A DNA stretch of 29,249 nucleotides from PCC-9228 sp964477525. Lineage in GTDB: Bacteria > Cyanobacteriota > Cyanobacteriia > Cyanobacteriales > PCC-9228. Each line of letters starts with the position of its first letter. Position 1 is the stretch's first letter. Shown piece after piece: positions 7,340-15,907 of this stretch. The notes under the pieces were generated by a model. That model was not told the origin of the DNA. It ran no database searches and saw only the letters and a program-made list of their open reading frames with translations. The position numbers and the translations under genes are program-made. The stretch is taken from positions 1 to 29,249 of the forward strand of contig CAYZHY010000043.1 of NCBI GenBank assembly GCA_964477525.1, in the 5' to 3' direction.

Positions 7340-7573
7340 TTACTCGTTAAGGCAACCAAGTTCGTTTTTTTGCTTTTCCCAGGGTAGAAAATGCAACTTT
7401 TGTAGTCGCAGCGCTCTTTTTGGTTTTTCTTCTGCCAGCATGAAATAACCCAAATCTTGGGTTATTTGACCCTGCCCTTCGCAGACAAACGACCAAGTTG
7501 AGCGAGTTCCTACGGCAGAACTTTGCCTCAACTCCTCGTACAATCGTTTGAAGTTAATACCAACATATATCAT
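7340..7573 (-). CDS. Hypothetical small ORF, possibly the 3' half of a frameshifted gene
   Basis: The 77-codon ORF starts at an ATG overlapping the end of the ORF at 7554-7880 by 20 bp in a different frame. The product has a charged C-terminal stretch containing PKRALRLQKLHFLPWEK and no domain I recognise. The overlap suggests either translational coupling or one gene split by a frameshift. Being real protein-coding sequence is uncertain. Confidence 0.3.
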   Translation of the reverse strand: MIYVGINFKRLYEELRQSSAVGTRSTWSFVCEGQGQITQDLGYFMLAEEKPKRALRLQKLHFLPWEKQKNELGCLNE

Positions 7574-7880
7574 TTGGACGGCAAATCCATGGGTATAGCT
7601 GCATTTCCCACGAAACCAAAGGGAATTTGAAAGCTAGGTTAACGGGTATTTTTAGGAAATCCTGGCTCTCAGCTACAAACATAGCTTTGATGCTAGCTAC
7701 CAAAAAGATCGCCAAACCCAACATACCATCTAACATTATACCCCATCCTAACTTGCTAAAAGTATCTATGAAATCAAACACTTTTAGCTCGTACATGGAT
7801 GGGATGGTTTTGATAAATATTTGGTTTGGTCTTGATTTTGCACCCGTAACCTCATGCTGCTGCTTTCGGTCAATCTGCAC
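7554..7880 (-). CDS. Hypothetical small protein with one membrane segment
   Basis: The ORF has 108 codons from a GTG start; an internal ATG at 7796 would give 80 residues beginning MYELKVFDFID. The later part holds one convincing hydrophobic helix (GIMLDGMLGLAIFLVASI), a reason to think it coding. No strong ribosome site precedes either start. No family is recognised. It may be the N-terminal part of a gene continuing, after a frameshift, in the ORF at 7340-7573. Confidence 0.35.
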   Translation of the reverse strand: MQIDRKQQHEVTGAKSRPNQIFIKTIPSMYELKVFDFIDTFSKLGWGIMLDGMLGLAIFLVASIKAMFVAESQDFLKIPVNLAFKFPLVSWEMQLYPWICRPNDICWY

Positions 7881-8164
7881 AGTTTGCTATTTTTAAAACT
7901 ACCATACGATGGAAATTTGGGCTAGTTCCATGAGCAAAATTTCTTGTCTAAAAAAATGTCTCTTGTTGTATGACATTTAAAGAGAGTCCCGAGGTAAATT
8001 TCTTCTGGTGTATTTTTGAAAACACCAAAGAAGCATCTGCAACATCTACAAAATAGAATGTATGGTTTGAAAAGACAAACTGCTTTTCTGGTGCGTTTAT
8101 CCAATAAGCACTTCTACAAAGGTAACATTCCCTGCCATAAAACGCAAGGTAGGGGTTGTCATTT
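7881..8164. other. Intergenic region with one doubtful ORF
   Basis: A minus-strand ORF (7948-8175, 75 codons, GTG start) overlaps the last codons of the large M48-like gene and contains a CYLC pair, but has no recognised domain and an AT-rich composition. It might be translationally coupled to the upstream gene, or be chance. No hairpin with a T-run is seen here to end that gene's transcript. Confidence 0.4.
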
Positions 8165-10696
8165 CTAAACCCCACCCGTCGCTAACCAGTAAGCGCCCCA
8201 AATGGCGGCGGTTACAGCCACAACCGTGTACCAAATCGGGTGACGACTGTGGCTTACTTGTTGGTTTCTTTGCCAAGTTTCTACGTCAATCCAGGGAGTA
8301 GCGCCTTGGCGAAACCACCCAATTATCTTTACTTGACAGCCAATCCAATCCCAAACATGAGGTTGCGATCGCCAAAAGAACTTGCCAACATCCAAAGGCG
8401 ACACCCCGTGTAACTTCACCAAATCCTGCTGGCAGTGAAGGATCGAATCCTGTCCCAGCAAATTGCTAATCCCCGAACGACCTAACAACCGACCCGACAG
8501 CGCCACGGCAGAACTTTTAACGGGCATGGTCTGGGCATCGCTAGGTAATTGCTGGCTGTTTTGGATAGCTTGCGAAGAATCAATATCTGGAAACAAAGAA
8601 TTCGTACGCCAGAAACTCCCCAAACTAAACCCAATCAGGATCGAACCGTACCAAATCCAAAAACGGTCCGTCCACAGCCAATAAATCGCCTGCATATTGT
8701 TAGCCTTGCCCATCCATCCCACTGCAATTAGACAGATAGCAAATCCCATTCCCAGCAGCATCCCCACATAGGGCGCTCCTTGGTGGTAAAGTGGACGCGA
8801 TCGCCAAATTGGGCGGAGTTTCGCAATTACATTGTGCCAGGTCAGCGCTACAGCTTTCTTTTTGCGTTTGCTTTTGGTTGCACCTGGGTCGAATTCCGGT
8901 TCCACTTGCAACGTCTGGGCGTAACGAGCTAAATATTGCAATCGTTCTCCCAACAAAGGATGGGAATTGTTTAGCAACAGCCAACGGCGGTAAGGGTGGC
9001 TGCAATCAAAAGGAAATAATTCCAACAGGGAATTCTGGGAAGGGGTTTGACGGTGGCGCAAGTAGCTACTGCTGGTTCCCATCGCTTGACGGTGACCGAT
9101 GGGAAACAACAAATCGCAGCTTTCCAACAGCCAATGGGTTTGCCCTTGGGTTTGGATATCGCGAACCATGCCCAAACTAATTTTGACCAAAGCGCGGCTG
9201 AGGGCATTCGGATCGTTGGTTAAATTGGTGGCCGTGCGATCGCTGCGCAAACACCGCCACCGCGACAGCAGCAAAAACGGCCACCGCCACAGCCAATACA
9301 AACCATATCCCACCACCGAAAACACCACGGCCCCAAACACCGACATAGCCAGGATATATTTTTCGTAGGCACTGCTGGTTGTTGCTTGTTTGGCAATGAC
9401 ACCATCTCCCCATTGCGCCGCTTTCCAGTACAGCAAATAGGGAATCTGACACAGCAGCGTTCCCCAACTCATAATGGCAAAATCCCATTGGAAAACGTGT
9501 CCCAATTCCCCAGCATATACGGTAGCAATTTCTTCGGCTTCTAACTGTTCCAACAATCCTTGGCTAACCACAATGCGCGTGGTACGGGGGAAATGGCCGT
9601 AGGTCATCGCCACCGGCGCATCCAAAGGTAAAATTCCAATTTTGGGCAACTTCCAACCCCGGGCACGACATCGGCGTTGCAGCATTTTCCGGCTTTGGGG
9701 ACTGTAGGTATCTAGATAGCGGCTGCTTTGAAACTGCAAACCGTAGAAATATTGAAGAATGACATCCCACAGCCAAGGCATGGCTACAAACAAAACCAGC
9801 AAAATCACCGCTACTACTGGCATGGGATCGTTATAAAAAATTTGTAGCGTATTTACAAACGGAAGCGATCGCAGTTCGTAAAGAAGATCGTCGATCCAGG
9901 AAATCCCTTTGTCAACCAACGCTTCCACCAGCCAAATACAGGCAATCACGGTGGCTATTTGCACGATGCGATACAGGTGATTTTTTTCCGATTTGAAGGT
10001 TAGCCGTTTGCCTGCTGGCGGTGCATTTTTCCAAGGCAGTTTGTTATTAGCTGGTATGGTTTGCGGCTGGTCGCTGCTTGGTTTTGGTGGTGGGGGTGGC
10101 GGTGGTGGTTTTCGAGATTGCTTAGTAGCGGTATAATCTTTTTTCCCTGGAGAAGGCGATTTGGGTGGTGGCGGTGGTGGAGGATATGGTTTGCTAGCAG
10201 ATTGAGTTTCCTGTTGGGTAGTTTTTTGCGGAGATTTTTGAGAAGAACTCGGTGTTGTTTTTTTGTTGCTGTCTTGTTTCTCTAAAGGAACGAACCCCGT
10301 GGAAGATTTTGGCGAGGTCGTCTTTTTGTTGCTGTCTTGCTTCTCTAAAGGAACGACCCCTGTGGGAGACCAAGTGCTGTTGCTGTTTTGTTTGTCCAGG
10401 GGAACGAATCCTGTAGGATCGGCGGAACTAGATGGTTTGGGCGCTTGTTGGCTAAGCCATTTCTCTGCCCAGACGCGAACTTTTTCCACTTGCGATCGCT
10501 GTAATTGTTCGCACAAAGCCGTTGCCGCTTCCATCTGGTTGGTATGTTGGTAAGCCACGACCAACCCCATTTGCGCTCGCAAGACCGTTTTCTGACTTTC
10601 CCCTTGTTCTTGCGCGGTAGATAGCAGCGCGATCGCTTGCTGGTAATCTTTTTGTTTGAGGGCTGCCAATCCGGCTGCAAGCTGTTGGCTGGTCAT
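8165..10696 (-). CDS. Large membrane protein with degenerate M48 (HtpX-like) peptidase domain, TPR-like N-terminus and Pro-rich linker
   Basis: The product has 843 residues. Residues 1-85 look like two TPR-type helical repeats. Residues 95-144 hold three copies of a 12-residue motif, TGFVPLEKQDSN and variants. Two polyproline runs follow (172-178 and 197-204), then membrane helices near 243-262 and 291-312. Residues 325-510 align with M48 metallopeptidases. The usual HExxH is here AGELGH: the first His is Gly396 while Glu397 and His400 remain. The downstream RxRExxAD segment reads RWRCLRSD (479-486), so the third ligand Glu is Cys482. Two of three zinc ligands are therefore altered, and the protein is probably not a conventional protease. 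About four more helices lie between 440 and 843. It lies about 115 bp downstream of prfC on the same strand. The fold call is good; the inactivity is inference. Confidence 0.8.
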   Translation of the reverse strand: MTSQQLAAGLAALKQKDYQQAIALLSTAQEQGESQKTVLRAQMGLVVAYQHTNQMEAATALCEQLQRSQVEKVRVWAEKWLSQQAPKPSSSADPTGFVPLDKQNSNSTWSPTGVVPLEKQDSNKKTTSPKSSTGFVPLEKQDSNKKTTPSSSQKSPQKTTQQETQSASKPYPPPPPPPKSPSPGKKDYTATKQSRKPPPPPPPPKPSSDQPQTIPANNKLPWKNAPPAGKRLTFKSEKNHLYRIVQIATVIACIWLVEALVDKGISWIDDLLYELRSLPFVNTLQIFYNDPMPVVAVILLVLFVAMPWLWDVILQYFYGLQFQSSRYLDTYSPQSRKMLQRRCRARGWKLPKIGILPLDAPVAMTYGHFPRTTRIVVSQGLLEQLEAEEIATVYAGELGHVFQWDFAIMSWGTLLCQIPYLLYWKAAQWGDGVIAKQATTSSAYEKYILAMSVFGAVVFSVVGYGLYWLWRWPFLLLSRWRCLRSDRTATNLTNDPNALSRALVKISLGMVRDIQTQGQTHWLLESCDLLFPIGHRQAMGTSSSYLRHRQTPSQNSLLELFPFDCSHPYRRWLLLNNSHPLLGERLQYLARYAQTLQVEPEFDPGATKSKRKKKAVALTWHNVIAKLRPIWRSRPLYHQGAPYVGMLLGMGFAICLIAVGWMGKANNMQAIYWLWTDRFWIWYGSILIGFSLGSFWRTNSLFPDIDSSQAIQNSQQLPSDAQTMPVKSSAVALSGRLLGRSGISNLLGQDSILHCQQDLVKLHGVSPLDVGKFFWRSQPHVWDWIGCQVKIIGWFRQGATPWIDVETWQRNQQVSHSRHPIWYTVVAVTAAIWGAYWLATGGV

Positions 10697-10811
10697 GGTA
10701 ACTGTTGGTGTACGAACAAGGATGGCACAGGAAAAGGGTTATTTCTAGCGTTCCCCATTGATGGCTTCCCGTAATATATAAAGGAAACCTAATCTCATTT
10801 TGCTAGATGGG

Positions 10812-12446
10812 TTAAACGGGTTCTGGTTCTTTTCCAGATACCACAGGAGCGATTTTATTGAGCTGTAAATCGGGAAAATCGGATTGGGTTTGTTGGAGAT
10901 TCCATTCGTTGCGGAATAGCAAAACTGGCCGTCCCCAGCTATCCTTTACGGTTACAGCGTTAAACAAACGTCCGACCTTTTCCATGGCTTCCCAGCCGCC
11001 AGCAACCCAACGGGCAACGGTAAACGGCAAATATTCCAATTTGGTTTCTACGCCGTATTCCTGTTCCATGCGAAATTGCACCACTTCCAGTTGCAGCTGA
11101 CCAACAGCCGCTACAATGGGGTCGCGTTTGGATTCGTCGGTGGAGTACATAATTTGTACGGCCCCTTCTTCCCGCAGTTCGGAAACACCTTTGCGGAATT
11201 GTTTGAATTTGGAAGGATTGGGATTTTTTAGATAAGCAAACAGTTCCGGCGAGAAACAGGGAATGCCCTCGTATTCGATTTTCGATCCGTTGTAAATCGT
11301 ATCGCCAATGGTAAACATCCCGGGGTTGTTCAAACCAATGACATCGCCGGGATAAGCAATATCCACCGATTCTCGACTTTGGGCAAACAATTTTTGCGGT
11401 CGCGACAGACGTACCGTTTTGCCAGTTCGGGCGTGTTTGACCGTCATATCTTTTTCAAATTTGCCCGTACACACCCGCACAAAAGCCACGCGATCGCGGT
11501 GTTTGGGGTCCATATTGGCTTGGAGTTTGAAAACAAACCCGCTAAACGCTGGATAGGTGGGTGGGATTTCCCCTTGGTTGCTGTTGTGGGAAGTGGGTTT
11601 GAGGGCATATTCCAAGAAGGCATCTAAAAACAGCTGGACCCCAAAGTTGGTAAACGCACTACCAAAAAAGACCGGGGTTAGTTCTCCTTTCCAGACTCTT
11701 TCTATGTCCAACTCCGACCCCAGCCCTTCCAGCAGTTCCAATTCTTCTTTAAACTGGTGGTAAAGCTCGGTTTCCAAGAAATCTTCAATGCGCGGATCGC
11801 CAAGTTCGATCGTGGTATCGATCGCTTTACGGCTGCCGTGTTCGCTGCGTTCGAATAGGTGAATTTGCTGGGTGCGACGGTCGAAAACGCCTTTAAAGCG
11901 ATCGCCCATGCCAATAGGCCAGTTGACTGGATAGGTTTCCAATCCCAATTCCTGTTCGATTTCATCGAGCAGTTCTAAAGGCTCTCTAGCAGGACGGTCC
12001 AACTTATTAATAAAGGTAAAAATAGGCATCGACCGCATCCGGCAAACTTCAAATAGTTTGCGCGTCTGGGTTTCCAATCCTTTCGCAGCATCTTCTAGCA
12101 TCACCGCATTGTCAGCTGCCGCTAGGGTTCGATAGGTATCTTCGCCAAAATCTTGGTGTCCTGGCGTATCCAATAAATTAATTTGACAATCTCTATAGCT
12201 AAATTGCAAAACCGTGGAAGTAATGGAGATGCCCCGCTGCTGCTCCATTTGCATCCAGTCAGAAGTGGCTTTGCGTTGGGCGCGTCTGGCTTTCACCGTA
12301 CCAGCTTGACGAATTGCCCCTCCGTAAAGCAAAAGTTTTTCCGTCAGCGTGGTTTTTCCCGCGTCTGGGTGGGAAATAATGGCAAAATTGCGCCGGCTGT
12401 CAACGGCCGTTTGCAATTCTTCCTGAAATTCCGTATCTGGCAACAT
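10812..12446 (-). CDS. prfC: Peptide chain release factor 3 (GTPase)
   Basis: RF3 is a translational GTPase that removes RF1/RF2 from the ribosome after peptide release. From ATG 12446 the product is 544 residues, close to the usual length near 530. The GTPase motifs are clear: SHPDAGKTT (25-33), RGISITST in switch I (71-78), DTPGHQDF (93-100) and NKLD (147-150). The C-terminal part has the RF3 signature near FSPELFAYLKNPNPSKFKQF. The frame stays open up to 12569, but the longer start is rejected: a TATAAT box at 12492-12497 lies inside that extension, and the extra residues are not part of the family. The gene diverges from the C39-like peptidase gene. Confidence 0.95.
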   Translation of the reverse strand: MLPDTEFQEELQTAVDSRRNFAIISHPDAGKTTLTEKLLLYGGAIRQAGTVKARRAQRKATSDWMQMEQQRGISITSTVLQFSYRDCQINLLDTPGHQDFGEDTYRTLAAADNAVMLEDAAKGLETQTRKLFEVCRMRSMPIFTFINKLDRPAREPLELLDEIEQELGLETYPVNWPIGMGDRFKGVFDRRTQQIHLFERSEHGSRKAIDTTIELGDPRIEDFLETELYHQFKEELELLEGLGSELDIERVWKGELTPVFFGSAFTNFGVQLFLDAFLEYALKPTSHNSNQGEIPPTYPAFSGFVFKLQANMDPKHRDRVAFVRVCTGKFEKDMTVKHARTGKTVRLSRPQKLFAQSRESVDIAYPGDVIGLNNPGMFTIGDTIYNGSKIEYEGIPCFSPELFAYLKNPNPSKFKQFRKGVSELREEGAVQIMYSTDESKRDPIVAAVGQLQLEVVQFRMEQEYGVETKLEYLPFTVARWVAGGWEAMEKVGRLFNAVTVKDSWGRPVLLFRNEWNLQQTQSDFPDLQLNKIAPVVSGKEPEPV

Positions 12447-12491
12447 AGCTTCGAGTGTAGTTCTTCGTTGTACGCTGATGGCGATTCTTCC

Positions 12492-12497
12492 ATTATA
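12492..12497 (-). promoter_or_regulatory. -10 element of prfC promoter
   Basis: A perfect TATAAT on the minus strand, 45 bp before ATG 12446. The -35 side is weak (GTCAAA at 17 bp spacing). It places the likely transcript start near 12485 and supports the shorter prfC start. Confidence 0.5.
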
Positions 12498-12593
12498 TAT
12501 AGAAGCCAGCCCGTTTGACGTTTTGCCCAGTCCCTTTTGCCACGGGCAGGCTACAATAAAGCCTAGCAAAGGCTATATGCACAGGATACAGCC

Positions 12594-13682
12594 ATGAGAC
12601 TTCGCGATATTATTAGCCAAAATCTAAGCTTGGGGAGTGAGGAAGTTGCTGCCGACCAGGAACTCGCCACTGAAGTCCAGCAAATTCTCATCAACCACAA
12701 CCTTCTGGAACCTCCTGCCAGTGGTTTTTGGGGACCGAAATCGGATGCTGCTTTGCAGCGTTTCCAACATTTAACCGATTGTTCGGAACTCGAAGATTTG
12801 GGTAAGGAAACGGCCAAGAAACTTGCGGATACGCCACGCTTGCATGCGCCGACTTTGTTTGTGGTGGCTGTCCATACCACTCGTTACAAAATGCGTCCGG
12901 TTGATTCTTCTACGCTTCCCAGTTCGGAACGAGTGGATATTTACCGAGGGCAAACCCTACCCATTGTTTTTTACGAAATGGAACGCAACCACGTACGAAT
13001 TGTGGTTCGTCAGGGAAATTTAAAAGGGTCGAGTATTTGGTATGCTTTTCTTCCGCATATTGAAATTTGGGAAGGGGATGGATCTTCCATGACCTCGCCG
13101 GGAAGTGGTCGTCGCCTCAGTTTGAAACCACAGCACCAGCGACCTAGTTCTGGAAGGGGGGCACCTCCGACGGAAGTGAAACTCCCCGTACCGTACCACA
13201 CGCAAAATAACAATTATTACAATCCTTCTGGGGCTTGCAATGTGACTAGCGTGGCGATGGTGCTGAATTATTTAGAAATTCCGCGCCAGAATTTTCGTTA
13301 TAACCAATATGAGGACGAACTGTACCGCTACATGCTGGATAACGGGTTAAGCCGCCACAGTCCCTGGCATTTGTCCTATGTCATGCAAGATTATGGTGCC
13401 AAGGCTATTTTTAAAACCAATGCAACCATGGATGAAGCCAAACAGTGGCTGGCAGGGGGAAATCCCGCGATCGCGCATGGATATTTAACCTGGTTCGGAC
13501 ATATTATTGTTTTGGTGGGATACAACGATCGCGGTTTTATCGTTCACGATCCCTACGGAGAATGGTTTTCTAGCGGTTATCGGCGGGATTTGAACGGTGC
13601 TTTTCTCAACTACAGCTACGGATTGATTCGCCGTACGTGTATTCCCGACGGTCAGTTTTGGTGTCATTTAGTTACAAAATAA
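12594..13682 (+). CDS. Peptidoglycan-binding domain plus C39-like papain-fold peptidase
   Basis: Residues about 20-75 form a peptidoglycan-binding-like helical domain (GFWGPKSDAALQRFQ). A middle region of about 100 residues looks SH3-like. A C39_2-type papain-like domain fills about 195-350. The probable catalytic set is visible: Gln204 (YHTQ), Cys215 in PSGACNVTSV, His303 in GHIIVLVGY and Asp319 in VHDPYG. Such enzymes are cysteine peptidases or amidases, and with this partner domain the likely target is cell-wall peptide or a wall-attached protein. No signal peptide is evident, which is odd for a wall enzyme; it may act in the cytoplasm or use another route. The gene is divergent from prfC. 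A hairpin follows the stop. Confidence 0.85.
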   Translation: MRLRDIISQNLSLGSEEVAADQELATEVQQILINHNLLEPPASGFWGPKSDAALQRFQHLTDCSELEDLGKETAKKLADTPRLHAPTLFVVAVHTTRYKMRPVDSSTLPSSERVDIYRGQTLPIVFYEMERNHVRIVVRQGNLKGSSIWYAFLPHIEIWEGDGSSMTSPGSGRRLSLKPQHQRPSSGRGAPPTEVKLPVPYHTQNNNYYNPSGACNVTSVAMVLNYLEIPRQNFRYNQYEDELYRYMLDNGLSRHSPWHLSYVMQDYGAKAIFKTNATMDEAKQWLAGGNPAIAHGYLTWFGHIIVLVGYNDRGFIVHDPYGEWFSSGYRRDLNGAFLNYSYGLIRRTCIPDGQFWCHLVTK

Positions 13683-13687
13683 ATATA

Positions 13688-13707
13688 GGGGAGATAACTT
13701 TCTCCCC
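13688..13707 (+). terminator. Stem-loop after the C39-like peptidase gene
   Basis: GGGGAGA (13688-13694) and TCTCCCC (13701-13707) form a perfect 7-bp stem with a 6-nt loop, 5 bp after the stop codon. No T-run follows (next bases GCAAAAACC), so termination is likely but not canonical. Confidence 0.5.
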
Positions 13708-14546
13708 GCAAAAACCTTCAAACGTTTGAATTCTGGCAATTGGTACTGTATTTATTTAGTGTGCCGAACCGTCTCCGTGATAGTTCTCGGTATCGTAAAA
13801 TCCGTTCTGCGTCCCGAAATACAGGCAAGCAACGATAAAAAGAATACTCAGCACGGAAAGAACCACTTTTGTTTCCATAATCAATTTCCGTCAATCTCTT
13901 GCGTTCTACAAGTTTCCGAAATCTAGCTCAAGGAGCGCTTTCTTTCCCATTTTGCCATGGATGGAGAGCCAGATGCTAGGGCGGTTGATAGGTGGCTTCC
14001 CTAGCTTGTCCATTTTTGAGCGCAAAAAGTAGGGAATGGAAAAGCATAAAAACAATTATAAATTGTTTTTTTTTAGCTGCTGGTAGTGTTTGTTGCTGTT
14101 GGTTTGGCGAACTTGAGGTACAAATAGGAAATTCCTACATGGTTTTTTTTTATGTTTCGACCGTAAAATTAAGATAAGTAGCCCCGGCAAGTGGCTCTCC
14201 CATATTTATTTGAAATTTTTATCAAAAGTAGCATTCCTATTGGAATCGCAAAAATTTTGGGGAAAGGACGNNNNNNNNNNNNNNNNNNNNNNNNNNNNNN
14301 NNNNNNNNNNNNNNNNNNNNNNNNNNNNNNNNNNNNNNNNNNNNNNNNNNNNNNNNNNNNNNNNNNNNNNTTTTTATCAAAAGTAGCATTCCTATTGGAA
14401 TCGCAAAAATTTTGGGGAAAGGACGAACGGCCCTTCGGCAGGCTTCGGACGTGGCTGGTGCAAGAGGATACTGTTTGTCCCTATAGGATTTTTCAATGTT
14501 CGCACTGGTCTTGAAATGGCTATAGGTCGCTAGTTGGTATCGTTTT
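13708..14546. other. Intergenic region of about 840 bp with assembly gap
   Basis: No credible gene is seen; ORFs at 13726-13926 and 13992-14177 have no recognisable features. An AT-only hairpin (AAACAATT 14050-14057 with AATTGTTT 14061-14068) runs directly into a T-tract to 14074 and could be a weak terminator. A 100-N gap occupies 14271-14370 with identical 55-bp flanks. The promoter of the HtrA-like gene should lie between 14426 and 14546, but no clear box pair is found. Confidence 0.6.
14216..14425. other. 100-N gap flanked by identical 55-bp sequence (probable assembly artefact)
   Basis: Positions 14216-14270 and 14371-14425 are identical over 55 bp and directly abut the N run on each side. 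Identity of exactly this length at both contig ends fits a de Bruijn graph overlap at k=55 left unmerged by the scaffolder. The real locus may have one copy and no gap, or a longer collapsed repeat. Confidence 0.8.
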
Positions 14547-15764
14547 ATGAAAATGCCTTGGAAACAGTGGATCGTCTATTTGTCCTTACTGGCTTTGGGA
14601 GGAAGTAGCGGTTTCTTTTTGAATCGTTACTTAGAAGCAGAACATCGCCAGAAAGAAAACCAAGAAGCGGTACGTGTGGTTTTGAAGAACCGTACGGATG
14701 GGGGATTTTCGCCGTCGCCATCCCGTCAAAGCCCAGCTCCTTCCCGTCCCAATTTTATTGCCCAAGCCGTAGAAAAAGTAGGACCGGCGGTGGTGCGTTT
14801 GGATGCGGTGAGAAAGGTACAGTCCGATGCCGACCATCCGTTAAACAATCCTTTATTTCGACGGTTTTTCGGCGATCGCATGCCGCCAGAACGCAGACGC
14901 ATCGAACAGGGAACGGGTTCGGGATTTATTTATCGCCAAGACGGCTACATTCTCACCAACGCCCATGTGGTCCAGGATGCAACCCAAGTAAACGTTTCCC
15001 TCAAAGACGGTCGCACCCTGCAAGGAAATGTTTTGGGAACTGACGAACTAACCGATATTGCCGTGGTCAAAATTGACGCGCAAGAATTGCCCACAGCCCA
15101 AGGGAAAGATTCGGAAAAATTGGTTCCCGGTCAGTGGGCGATCGCGATCGGCAACCCCTTAGGATTGGACAATACGGTTACCGTCGGCATCATCAGTGCC
15201 ATTGGTCGTTCCAGCAAGGAAGTTGGCATCAGCAACAAACGGGTACGCTTTATTCAAACCGACGCTGCCATCAATCCTGGCAATTCTGGTGGACCTTTGC
15301 TTAACGATCGCGGTCAAGTCATTGGCATTAACACGGCCATTCGTGCCAATGCCCAAGGATTGGGATTTGCCATTCCCATCGAAACCGCCAAACGTATTGC
15401 CCAACAAATTGTCAGCAAGGGCAAGGCCGAACATCCATTTCTGGGCATTCAAATGGTGGATTTGACACCAGAAAATCGGCAGCAAATTGCTAGCCGGTTA
15501 GGGGATGAGCTTAAAATTCCCCAAACTTCTGGTGTTTTGATTGTGAAAGTTTTGCCCGGTTCGCCAGCCGCTGCTGGGGGATTGCGTCAAGGGGATACGA
15601 TCCTCAAAGTGGGCGATACCCCCGTAGAAACTGCCACCGACGTGCAAACAGCCGTGGATGCTGAGGAAGTGGGTGCCCAGTTAGATGTAGAAGTGAAACG
15701 CAAGGGCGAGCAAATCACCGTTACTGTAGAGACCGGTACGTTTCCCAGCCACTTAGCGGATTAA
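14547..15764 (+). CDS. HtrA/Deg-family periplasmic serine protease with PDZ domain
   Basis: The 405-residue product begins with an N-terminal membrane anchor or signal segment (about residues 8-27). A Pro/Ser-rich linker follows, then a trypsin-like domain with the complete triad: His140 in TNAHVV, Asp170 in ELTDIAVV and Ser247 in GNSGGP. One PDZ domain occupies about 298-395 (HPFLGIQM, then GVLIVKVLPGSPA). Deg proteases degrade or refold damaged envelope proteins. Cyanobacteria usually have three paralogues (HtrA, HhoA, HhoB), and I cannot tell which this is. The stop overlaps the region of a convergent minus-strand reading frame. Upstream sequence contains the assembly gap, so its promoter context is uncertain. 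Confidence 0.93.
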   Translation: MKMPWKQWIVYLSLLALGGSSGFFLNRYLEAEHRQKENQEAVRVVLKNRTDGGFSPSPSRQSPAPSRPNFIAQAVEKVGPAVVRLDAVRKVQSDADHPLNNPLFRRFFGDRMPPERRRIEQGTGSGFIYRQDGYILTNAHVVQDATQVNVSLKDGRTLQGNVLGTDELTDIAVVKIDAQELPTAQGKDSEKLVPGQWAIAIGNPLGLDNTVTVGIISAIGRSSKEVGISNKRVRFIQTDAAINPGNSGGPLLNDRGQVIGINTAIRANAQGLGFAIPIETAKRIAQQIVSKGKAEHPFLGIQMVDLTPENRQQIASRLGDELKIPQTSGVLIVKVLPGSPAAAGGLRQGDTILKVGDTPVETATDVQTAVDAEEVGAQLDVEVKRKGEQITVTVETGTFPSHLAD

Positions 15765-15907
15765 CGACCCAATTCAGCCATCAGCTGGGAAGCTTGGCGA
15801 TGGGGTTCGCCGTGGGATCCGGCTCGTTGTTGCAATTTTTTGAGATGAACGACAAAATGCCGGAATGCCCCAACTTCCACAGCTGAGGTGGCATGCGGTC
15901 GTGTATT
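15761..15907 (-). other. In-frame open stretch directly after the DUF760 stop
   Basis: After the TAA of the DUF760 gene the same frame stays open for 48 codons to a second TAA at 15761-15763, overlapping the HtrA gene stop. It contains a possible GTG start (15878-15880), and the translation includes AFRHFVVHLKKLQQRAG and ends SQLMAELGR, which looks amphipathic rather than random. It could be a small separate protein, a decayed C-terminal domain or chance. No ribosome site is apparent. Confidence 0.25.

Noticed and set aside
12447..12569. Upstream extension of prfC adding 41 residues
   Set aside because: The extension contains a perfect -10 box on the same strand and lacks RF3 similarity; the family begins near ATG 12446.
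14216..14425. Biological direct repeat or target duplication around the second gap
   Set aside because: Identity is exactly 55 bp and abuts the N run on both sides, which fits an assembly overlap better than biology.
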